Of a stretch of 64,000 bases of DNA, positions 56,436 through 64,000 are shown piece after piece (position 1 is the first letter of the stretch; each line of letters opens with the position of its first letter). Origin of the DNA: Flavobacterium psychraerolatum (GTDB lineage: Bacteria > Bacteroidota > Bacteroidia > Flavobacteriales > Flavobacteriaceae). The stretch is taken from contig NZ_JAOQMX010000003.1 in assembly GCF_025960985.1 (NCBI RefSeq), positions 62,001 through 126,000 on the forward strand, given 5' to 3'. The translations under genes were made by a program, and so were the position numbers. Under the pieces are notes generated by a model, which was given only the letters and a program-made list of their open reading frames with translations, did not search any database and was not told where the DNA came from.

Positions 56436-57567
56436 AATAATTTAATTTAGTTAATATTAATATTTTAAATAGTGTAATTCAAAAGTATACAATTACCGAT
56501 ACTTTATTGTCTTTATGGGTAAGTAATAGGTCTTTATGAGTAAAATATCAAGCTACAACTTATTCATACCATAAATATATAGTTAATTCTACTCACCACC
56601 AAAAGAATCTTATCAATGCATAGTATTATTTTACCCCATTGAATTTTATCTTTATTTTATTAGGATAAATACCTATATATAATCACACATAAAGTAATTT
56701 TAATTGTCAATCATTTTATATTTATCAAATTTCAATGGTCTTACTCCATCTCCAATTGTTTTCAAAATACAGGAAAACTCGAATCGCTTAATACTTTTCT
56801 TTTTGGTAAAGCAACTACCATAAAGTTACACTATTTTACACAATTTACCTAATTAAAACACGGACCACCAAGCTTATCGTTTTACTACACGATTCTATTA
56901 CAAGTCTATTTTTACTTTAGTTACACTTCTGAATAAACTAAAAGGGCATTACCGTTTTCCTCCTCAAACAAATAAACTTTACCACTGTTTTTTAAATGCT
57001 ACTTTTTTTCCGGTAACTATTTTTATTCTCTAAAACAAAAAAGGTTTTCCTAGCAGATGCCTATTTTAATTCGAAAAAAAGTAGAAAGCAAGCACTAAGA
57101 GAAATAGTTTTGCGCTCTTTTTGGATTATTCGAATTTAAAAAAAGACAGGACACTACGTAATTATAGAAACAGTAATACTATGAAAAATCTTAACACCAG
57201 AGAAACTTCGCTAAAATCATAGAAGTCAAAAGTGTAACCACTACATGTTATATGAATTAGGAAAATTAAAAAATCCCCTCCGTTTATTCGGCAACAATTC
57301 TCCATTACTGAAGTTATTTCTAGAAAATATTTTCTTCAATACTACCAATCCCATTTTTCAGCAATACAGTTCCTTTATAATCCTATTTTATTAATACACA
57401 TCAAAACTTCGATTCACTTTATTTTTTTAGAAACTAAAATTTAATAAAGTATATTTGACTATCATAAGGACTTTATACAATACCACTTCACTATAAAGTT
57501 CACTACTTTACACTATCAATTGAAGCCTTTTAATTGAAGGGTAAACCATTAATTTCAACTTTTAACG
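56436..57567. other. 1.1-kb gene-free AT-rich gap before the restriction island
   Basis: 1132 bases with no open frame of coding character on either strand, no clear long repeat and no IS remnant recognised. It is the longest gap in the window and borders the defence island, so it may mark an insertion boundary. The T9SS gene promoter is at its left end. Confidence 0.5.
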
Positions 57568-58928
57568 ATGACCATTCAGCAGTATATTACCAAAATAACT
57601 ATTTTATTTCAAACAGGCAACGCACGTGAACACTCCTACCGTGGTGATTTACAAAATTTAATAATGGCCATTTTACCAGATGTTTTGGTAACCAATGAAC
57701 CCGCACGCGTAGCCTGTGGTGCACCTGATTATGTATTGACACGCAAAGATATTCCTGTTGGCTATATTGAAGCCAAAGACATTGGCGTGGATTTGGGTAG
57801 TAAAACTCTAAAAGAACAATTTGATCGCTACAAATCAGGGCTATCCAATTTGATTTTTACAGATTATATGGACTTTCATTTTTATAAAGACGGTCAGTTA
57901 ATCACAAAAATTGCCATTGCAAAATTAGACAATGGCAATATTATTCCGATTGAAGGTAATTTTAATGAGTTCACACACCTCATTCAAAATTTTGCCGAAG
58001 TCATTTCGCAATCCATCAAATCGCCAACGAAGCTAGCGCAAATGATGGCGGGAAAAGCACGGTTGATGGCTGATGTTATCGAAAAATCATTAAACCATGA
58101 CGATGTTGAAAACACCCGATCACAATTAAAATCACAAATGCTATCGTTCCAGCAAATGTTGATTCATGATATTGACAACAAATCATTCTCGGATATTTAC
58201 TCGCAAACCATTGCATATGGTATGTTTGCCGCGCGCTATCATGACCCTACTTTGCCTACTTTTTCTCGAATGGAAGCAGCGGAACTAATCCCGAAATCAA
58301 ATCCATTTTTACGAAAATTATTCCAAGACATTGCGGGTTACGATCTTGATAGCCGTTTGGTGTGGATTGTAGATGAATTGGTCAGCATATTTCTGGCGAC
58401 AGATGTGGCGCATATCATGAAAAACTTTGGTAAAAGCACCAAGCAAGAAGATCCCGTTGTGCATTTTTACGAAACCTTTTTGGGCGAATACAATCCTGCG
58501 CTACGCAAAGCACGTGGGGTTTGGTACACGCCGCAACCCGTGGTTAATTTCATCGTTCGTGCCGTAGATGATATTTTGAAAACCGAATTCAATTTGCCAC
58601 AAGGTTTGGCAGATACTTCCAAAACCAAAATCAAAAAGAAAGCCGTTACCCAAACGGGCAAAGGCGCCAAATCGAAAATTATTGAAGTCGAAACTGAAAT
58701 TGAAGTGCACAAAGTACAAATCCTAGATCCCGCCACAGGAACAGGAACGTTTTTGGCAGAAGTAGTGAAACACATTCACCAAAAATTTAAAGGACAACAA
58801 GGCATTTGGAGCAAATATGTAACCAATGATTTAATTCCGCGTTTGAATGGTTTTGAGTTATTAATGGCGAGTTATGCTATGGCACACTTAAAATGGACAT
58901 GCTTTTGACTGAGACCGGTTACAAACCG

Positions 58929-58967
58929 ACCACCCCGCCCGATGGGCACCCCTCCAAAGGAGGGGAA
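58929..58967 (+). repeat. double-hairpin repeat, copy A (in frame)
   Basis: Starts ACCACCCC, then hairpin GCCC-GAT-GGGC (58937-58947), then CCCCTCC-AAA-GGAGGGG (58949-58965). Translated within the methyltransferase as TTPPDGHPSKGGE, between motif I and the NPPY motif. Confidence 0.85.
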
Positions 58968-60284
58968 GAGCAAAGGTTGAAAATATTTTTGACCAATTCA
59001 CTCGAAGAAGCCCATCCTGATACCCAAACCTTATTTAGTTCTTGGCTATCTGACGAAGCCGACCAAGCGAATGCAATTAAGCGTGATGCGCCTGTAATGG
59101 TGGTGATTGGGAATCCGCCGTATAGTGGAGAAAGTTCCAACAAAGGCGAATGGATTATGAACTTGATGGAGGATTACAAAAAAGAACCAGGAGGGAAAGA
59201 AAAATTAAAAGAACAAAACTCTAAATTTATAAATGACGATTATGTAAAATTTATGCGTTTCGGGCAACATTTTATTGATAAAAACGGAGAAGGAATTTTA
59301 GCTTTTATCAATCCTCATGGTTTTTTGGACAATTTCACTTTCAGAGGAATGAGATGGAACTTACTAAATAGTTTTGATAAAATCTATACAATTGATTTGC
59401 ATGGAAATAGCAAGAAAAAAGAGGTTTGCCCTGACGGTTCTGTAGATCAAAACGTATTTGATATTATGCAAGGCGTTTCAATAAATCTGTTTATAAAAAC
59501 TGGAAAAAAGAACAAAGAGGAGTTAGGAGAAGTTTTTCATTTCGATTTATTTGGAAAAAGAGAATCAAAATATGACTTCCTAATTAAAAATGGAATTAAA
59601 ACAATTCCTTATAACAAAGTTAATCTAGAAGAACCAAACTATTTCTTTGCAGATAAAAAACTAAATGATTTTGAGGTTGAAAAAAGTACTTTTATAATTA
59701 ATGATTTATTTCAAATTAAATCATTAGGATTATTAACAAAACGTGACAAACTAGCAATTGATTTTGATACTGAAAACTTAAAAACTAAACTTAATTATTT
59801 TTTCGACAAATCCAAATCAGTTGATGAAGTATGCAAAACATTTGATTTGGTAATTAAAGATAAGGACAAATGGGATGCTAATTTAGTCAGAAGCACTACA
59901 GACACAAGTAATATTGATGAAAAAATTCGTAAAGTTGAATATAGACCATTCGATAAAAGAAAAGTTTATTATGATTCACAAATTGTTGCAAGACCCAACA
60001 CAAAGGTTCTAGGTAATTTTTCAAAAGATAATTACGCTTTAATTTCAGGAAAACAAGGACAAGCAGTAGGCAATATGGCTTGGAACTTAGCATTTATAAG
60101 TAATACAATAACAGACCAAAACATTTACTATCGTGGAGGAGGCACAGTTTTCCCACTCTACCTTTACCCTGAACCCAATTCCCAACAAAACCTATTAGAA
60201 ACTTCTGAGCGAGTACCAAACTTAAACATGGAAATGGTCAAGAAATTTGCAGATGGTTTGGGTTTGAATTTTGTTGCCGAAAAA

Positions 60285-60322
60285 ACCAGCCCACCCTACG
60301 GGCACCGCTCAAAAGGGGAATT
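60285..60322 (+). repeat. double-hairpin repeat, copy B (degenerate, in frame)
   Basis: 38-bp decayed relative: starts ACCAGCCC, keeps CCCTACGGGCACCGCTC and ends AAAAGGGGAATT, 3 bp shorter than the 41-bp form. Translated in the same frame as copy A as TSPPYGHRSKGEF, inside the target-recognition region. Confidence 0.7.
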
Positions 60323-60605
60323 CCAAAACGGAGAAATAGCACCCATCGATCTTCTTGATTATATCTATGCCGTTTTGCATTCGCCTACGTATCGTGAGAC
60401 TTACAAAGAATTTTTGAAAATTGATTTTCCAAGAGTACCTTATCCAACCGATGTTACAAAATTTTGGGAGTTAGTTGTATTGGGTGGTCAATTGCGTCAG
60501 TTGCATTTACTAGAAAGCGAAACCGTAGAAAACTACATCACCGAATATCCCGAAGATGGCGATAATATTGTAGGAAAACCAAAATATGTCATTAGCAAGC
60601 CGCTC

Positions 60606-60646
60606 AATTCCCCTCCATTGGAGGGGTGCCCGAAGGGTGGGGTGGT
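60606..60646 (-). repeat. double-hairpin repeat, copy C (inverted)
   Basis: 41 bp on the opposite strand: AATTCCCCTCC-ATT-GGAGGGG (60606-60626) then GCCC-GAA-GGGT and GGGGTGGT. Translated as NSPPLEGCPKGGVV. Confidence 0.88.
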
Positions 60647-61087
60647 AAATACAAACATCGAAACACCCCATTTCATCATAAAAAACACCACTATTTATCA
60701 CAATACGATAACCGAACTTCCTTATAATCCAAAATTAAAACAAAGAGCAAAAGAACTTAGATATGCTGAAAATTTATCCGAAGTGTTATTCTGGATGCAG
60801 GTTCATAAAAATCATTTTTATAAAATAGATTTTGACAGACAGCGCATCATTGGTAATTACATTGTCGATTTTTATGTGAAAAAATTAGGACTAGTTGTTG
60901 AAATTGATGGCTCAAGTCATGATGGTAAAGAAAAATATGACGCGGAAAGAGAGCGATATTTGAATTCTTTAGGATTAAAAATCTTTAGAATACCCGTTGT
61001 TGATGTATTGCAAAACATGTTAAAAGCACTATCAGATTTAGAGCGTTTTATTATTGAACATTATAGTGTTTCATTAGATCATGAAAA

Positions 61088-61128
61088 ACCACCCCGCCCT
61101 ATGGGCACCCCTCCAATGGAGGGGAATT
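61088..61128 (+). repeat. double-hairpin repeat, copy D
   Basis: 41 bp: ACCACCCC, GCCC-TAT-GGGC, A, CCCCTCC-AAT-GGAGGGG, AATT. Perfect reverse-complement ends to copy C over AATTCCCCTCC. Translated as PPRPMGTPPMEGN, a different frame from copies A and B. Confidence 0.88.
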
Positions 61129-61394
61129 GTGATACTGACAGTACAGAGAATCACCAGCACCAAAATCTAGGTCGTGTTTACATCAACGAAACCCAATATT
61201 TTGATAAGGTACCCGAAACCGCTTGGAACTTCTATATTGGTGGCTACCAGCCCGCTCAAAAGTGGCTCAAAGACCGCAAGGAACGAGAATTATCATTTGA
61301 GGATATTTTGCATTATCAAAAAATGATTGTAGCGTTATTCGAGACCGATAGAATTATGAAGGAGATTGATAAAATTGAATTATAAAAAGAACTA

Positions 61395-62204
61395 ATGGGC
61401 TGTGATATTTCTACACTAAGCAATCATAATTTAGACTTGTGTACTATCGAAGCCTTGGCAAATGACCTAGCCAATCGCCTTTGTTTTTCGGTAGAATACG
61501 GGTACTACAGCCATTCAAAATACGCAACATTACTAGGACATGAAACAAAAGATGATTTTATTTTATTAGGAACTATTGAAAAAAAACCATTTATAAGTAA
61601 ATACAGGCTGACCTCTTGTAATTACCAACAAAGATTGCTTTTTGAAAAACATGGAGATGCATTGTTTCAAATGAGTGCGTATTGGAACTGGTATGAATCG
61701 ACTGATGAAAAACCTTTGCCCGACCCAAAAAGTATTTCTGAAGAAGAACGAGAAATTGCCTTAGCAAATTATGATTTTGAGCCACTTTCAGTGAATGGTG
61801 AATACGATTACCTCACTATTTATGATGAAATAGTCGATATCGATTTTTACTACTATTCACGTTGGTGGACATTATGCGATACTATTCAAGAAAGAGATAG
61901 TTTTTACCACGGTCACTTTGATAAATTTCGCCTACAAAAAGCCAAATTGACAAAATTATTAGGGGGTGACAAATTGTATTATATCAATGATCAAAGCAAC
62001 TTTTTGGAAGGAGTAGGACAAGGTTCAGAAGCTGAATTTACTTGGGAAGGAGTACAAAATCACATTCAAGAAAAATTGGGTGATTGTTTGATTTCTATTT
62101 CGAAATCTCTTTTAGATCAAAGGTATCAATTGAATATTAAACTACTGGACTATAAAAAGATTGGTTTTCTAGATGATTTTGAAGATATAAAAGATTGTTT
62201 GTAA
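61395..62204 (+). CDS. unrecognised protein in the restriction/toxin island
   Basis: 269 residues starting MGCDISTLSNHNLDLC, 9 bp after the restriction-modification gene and on the same strand, so probably co-transcribed. It is rich in aromatic residues (VEYGYYSHSKYATLLG, DIDFYYYSRWWTLCD) and acidic residues, with no signal peptide or membrane helix. I do not recognise a family. Its place between an RM gene and a toxin-antitoxin pair makes a defence, accessory or immunity role possible, by context only. Confidence 0.7.
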   Translation: MGCDISTLSNHNLDLCTIEALANDLANRLCFSVEYGYYSHSKYATLLGHETKDDFILLGTIEKKPFISKYRLTSCNYQQRLLFEKHGDALFQMSAYWNWYESTDEKPLPDPKSISEEEREIALANYDFEPLSVNGEYDYLTIYDEIVDIDFYYYSRWWTLCDTIQERDSFYHGHFDKFRLQKAKLTKLLGGDKLYYINDQSNFLEGVGQGSEAEFTWEGVQNHIQEKLGDCLISISKSLLDQRYQLNIKLLDYKKIGFLDDFEDIKDCL

Positions 62205-62331
62205 CCTTGTTTTAAGATCTTTCTATTGATTCTAATCGATTTTCACTTATTAATTCAATCTAAGGAATAAAATATTAAACACATGAATATTCACAAATAC
62301 GTGAACAAATTGCGTGTTTGCAAAACCAATT

Positions 62332-62660
62332 ATGGACATAAAATTTCAAAAAGAGTACTTATCCGACCTTTACCAAGGAATTGTAAAGCCGTATAAAGAA
62401 TTCAAATCCAATCCCCAATTGGTTAAACAATATGTAAAAACGATTAATGTGTTGAAATCCGTCACTCGCATTGAACAGTTATATCAAATAAAAGTTTGCA
62501 TTATGAAAAAAAAGAAGGCGACCTCAAAGGGGTCAGTGCCGTTTATGTCAATAAGCAGTACCGCGTTCTTTTTTATGAAGTAGCTTCTGCTTCAGATGAT
62601 CTAAAAATCGATGTATTAGAAATCGAAGATTTAAGTAAACATTACGAAAAACAACAAAAG
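62332..62660 (+). pseudogene. higB: HigB-like toxin, frameshifted
   Basis: RelE/ParE-type HigB toxin beginning MDIKFQKEYLSDLYQGI. The frame runs to about codon 55 (IEQLYQIK), then continues one base back as LHYEKKEGDLKG, VNKQYRVLFYEV and LEIEDLSKHYE. Adding one A to AAAA at 62490-62493 gives LYQIKSLHYEKKEGD, restoring about 110 residues. There is no stop between this frame and the HigA ATG at 62661. As shown the toxin is broken, or the base is a sequencing error. Confidence 0.75.
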
Positions 62661-63767
62661 ATGACGACGACAACTATAATTCCGTTAATTGCTACACACC
62701 CAGGCACTTTTTTGGTAGATGAAATTGAGGCAAACGACTATTCTCAAATAGAGTTTGCAAAACTAATAGGATTCAACCGCAGCCAACTCAATGAAATCAT
62801 AAAAGGAAAAAGAAATATTAATGCCGAAACAGCATTGCTATTAGAAAAAGCCCTTGGCATTGATGCTGATTTTTGGCTTGAAATGCAAAAAAACTACGAC
62901 TTAGACATAGCTCGTATCACAGAAAAAAATAAATTACGTTTAGAAGCAATAGAAATTTGGAATGTAATTAAGAATTTCATTCCTATTTCTTTTTTTAAGA
63001 AAGAAAAAATAATTTCAGGAGATCCATGTTTAGATATCGAGCGTGTTAAAACTGTTTACCACGTCTCAAACATAGACCAATTGGCGACTATGAGTGTGCA
63101 AAGTAATTTTGCAAGATTTAAAAAATCTACTAAGCTTCATGCAGATGTGGTAAATATTATGGGATGGGTTAAACTAGTGCAATTTAGAGCTAGTGAAACA
63201 AATGTAATTTCTTTTAATCAGGAAAGTAAAGAAGACTTAATTAAAACCTTAAAACATATTCTGTTCGAAAATAAAGATGTACTAATGAAAGTACAAAAAT
63301 GTCTTTCAGAATATGGTATAAAGTTGATCTACCAAGAAAAAGGAGATAAAACACCAGTTGACGGTGTTTCTTTCTGGAGTGATGGAAACCCAGCAATTGG
63401 CATGACTTTGAGACAAAAAAGATTAGATAACTTTGCATTCACTTTATTTCATGAACTAGGGCATGTTTACGAGCACTTGGTCAACAACAATCAAGCAGAA
63501 TTTATCGATCTTAACAGTAAAAATGAAGACGGTGATTATAAAAATTCTACCGAAGAGAAAGAAGCAAATCTTTTTGCGCAAAATGAATTAATCAATCCCG
63601 AAGATTGGAATCAATACAAGCGAGATAGTTATAAAATCAATCAAGATGAAGCGATAGTACCATTTTCAATGAGAATCAAAACACACCCAAGTATTGTGCG
63701 AGGAAGAGCTTGTTTCGAATTAGATGATTTTAAAACCTACACAACGATTGACAATGCAATTCACTAA
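62661..63767 (+). CDS. higA: HigA antitoxin with ImmA/IrrE metallopeptidase domain
   Basis: 368 residues from ATG 62661. HigA-type N-terminus (MTTTTIIPLIATHPGTFLVDE), helix-turn-helix (SQIEFAKLIGFNRSQLNEII, about residues 28-47; GIDADFWLEMQKNYDL) and a C-terminal ImmA/IrrE domain with H264-E265-L-G-H268 and a downstream EKEANLFAQ. Normally the antitoxin binds HigB and represses the operon; the peptidase part could destroy a repressor or antitoxin upon stress. It follows HigB in frame with no gap. Start chosen at the ATG after the HigB tail; an unbroken longer frame would read as a HigB-HigA fusion. Confidence 0.85.
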   Translation: MTTTTIIPLIATHPGTFLVDEIEANDYSQIEFAKLIGFNRSQLNEIIKGKRNINAETALLLEKALGIDADFWLEMQKNYDLDIARITEKNKLRLEAIEIWNVIKNFIPISFFKKEKIISGDPCLDIERVKTVYHVSNIDQLATMSVQSNFARFKKSTKLHADVVNIMGWVKLVQFRASETNVISFNQESKEDLIKTLKHILFENKDVLMKVQKCLSEYGIKLIYQEKGDKTPVDGVSFWSDGNPAIGMTLRQKRLDNFAFTLFHELGHVYEHLVNNNQAEFIDLNSKNEDGDYKNSTEEKEANLFAQNELINPEDWNQYKRDSYKINQDEAIVPFSMRIKTHPSIVRGRACFELDDFKTYTTIDNAIH

Positions 63768-64000
63768 TTTAACGTTATAAAATTACAACTAGTAATAAAG
63801 TCATGTTAGCCAAACAGGAAAAAGTTAACACGTTGTACTACTCATGTTAAACAAATCAATAAAAAGTAACCTATTTAATATTGATAAACAATTTCTTTCC
63901 AATGTTACAAATTTGGGTGTAAAATTGGGTTTGAATAAAGTTTGATTAGAATTAAATACAATAATTAGAATAAATAGGATTAAGTCCGTTGATCCCACTA

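Larger units (their letters stand above)
60606..61128 (+). mobile_element. repeat-bounded DUF559 nuclease cassette inside the RM gene
   Basis: 523 bp between inverted 41-bp repeats C (60606-60646) and D (61088-61128), so the ends read AATTCCCCTCC ... GGAGGGGAATT. The interior encodes a DUF559 (Vsr-like) domain, residues about 611-724 of the downstream frame: YNPKLKQRAKEL, LSEVLFWMQ, D659 in IVDFYV, E670-x-D672 in VVEIDGSSHDG and YDAERERYLNSLGLKIFRI. It is read in frame with the host enzyme, whose flanks (NIVGKPKYV and GRVYINETQYF) would otherwise be joined. No separate start codon is obvious. Mobility is inferred. Confidence 0.75.
57568..61385 (+). pseudogene. type IIG/ISP-like restriction-modification enzyme, frameshifted
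   Basis: One gene split by a -1 shift near 58891-58893. First part (57568-58908): PD-(D/E)XK nuclease with D54 and E68-x-K70 (APDYVLTRKDIPVGYIEAK) and SAM motif I D387-PATGTGTF. Second part (58893-61385): NPPY motif (N74-PPY77), target-recognition region and C-terminal specificity block ending GGYQPAQKWLKDRKERELSF. No helicase is present, unlike LlaGI-type ISP enzymes; adenine methyltransferase plus nuclease in one chain is type IIG-like. Restoring one A in the AAAA at 58890-58893 joins ...MAHLK and MDMLLTETGY exactly. The frame also contains four G+C-rich repeat copies and a DUF559 domain, about 190 foreign residues. Whether it is dead or a sequencing indel cannot be told here. Confidence 0.8.

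Noticed and set aside
58880..58910. Standard -1 ribosomal frameshift heptamer in the RM gene
   Set aside because: The site reads C TTA AAA T, not X XXY YYZ; only an A AAA tetramer is present and no downstream stimulator is evident, so an indel is likelier.
58929..58967. Reading the G+C-rich hairpins as intrinsic terminators
   Set aside because: No T-run follows any copy, and they lie inside open coding sequence.
60606..61128. Classical insertion sequence
   Set aside because: No transposase; the only gene content is a DUF559 nuclease-like domain.

Overview
The window looks like a chromosomal segment of a Flavobacterium-like member of the Bacteroidota. The evidence is low G+C, two secreted proteins with type IX secretion (T9SS) C-terminal sorting domains, a PorT-like barrel protein, a MurF-alanine racemase fusion, a DnaE with an N-terminal exonuclease, LytS/LytTR two-component systems, a TonB receptor with a carboxypeptidase-regulatory-like N-terminus, and several TAnnTTTG-type -7 promoter elements. 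I saw no tRNA, rRNA, CRISPR array, classical IS transposase or replication origin.

Layout. 0-4 kb: an EF-hand protein and a CotH-family lipoprotein, divergent from a LytS-type kinase/LytTR regulator pair. 4-9.5 kb: leucine biosynthesis genes on the minus strand in the order leuC, leuD, leuA, leuB, with repeats or hairpins in every junction. 10.4-14 kb: an AraC regulator and a LamG/T9SS secreted protein with a candidate direct-repeat operator between them. 14.4-19 kb: dnaE. 19-25 kb: AraC regulator, DoxX-like protein, glutaryl-CoA dehydrogenase-like protein, DUF3050 protein, SGNH lipase-like lipoprotein and dienelactone hydrolase-like protein. 25-29 kb, minus strand: ferredoxin, Nfu, Mrp, alkyltransferase-like protein, LysE and TrmB. 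29-40 kb: Amt, L,D-transpeptidase, HPF/RaiA, prolyl oligopeptidase, TonB receptor with a His/Cys-rich partner, and two small proteins. 40-51.5 kb: a large sensor kinase/regulator pair, asd, mscL, murF-alr, a PAP2-like membrane protein, a PorT-like protein and galM. 51.7-56.4 kb: a beta-propeller protein resembling lambda-carrageenases and a T9SS carbohydrate-binding-like protein. 57.5-63.8 kb: a defence-type island with a broken restriction-modification gene, an unknown gene, a broken HigB toxin and a HigA/ImmA-IrrE antitoxin.

The most unusual feature is a set of small cassettes in which a solo PD-(D/E)XK nuclease gene is bounded by short repeats in inverted orientation. One carries a GxxExxY nuclease, fills the 532-bp leuC-leuD junction and is bounded by arrays of an 8-bp unit (CGCAAAGR). 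Another, 523 bp, carries a DUF559 (Vsr-like) nuclease bounded by 41-bp double-hairpin repeats and sits inside the reading frame of the restriction-modification gene, which holds two more solo copies of the same repeat read through as protein. The leuA-leuB junction holds arrays of a different 8-bp unit (TTTCTAAG) in the same forward-forward-inverted order as the GxxExxY cassette but without a gene, like an empty shell. I infer a class of nuclease-linked repeat elements that can insert with little damage into operons and even coding sequence. The family names come from memory of the motifs; no searches were run.
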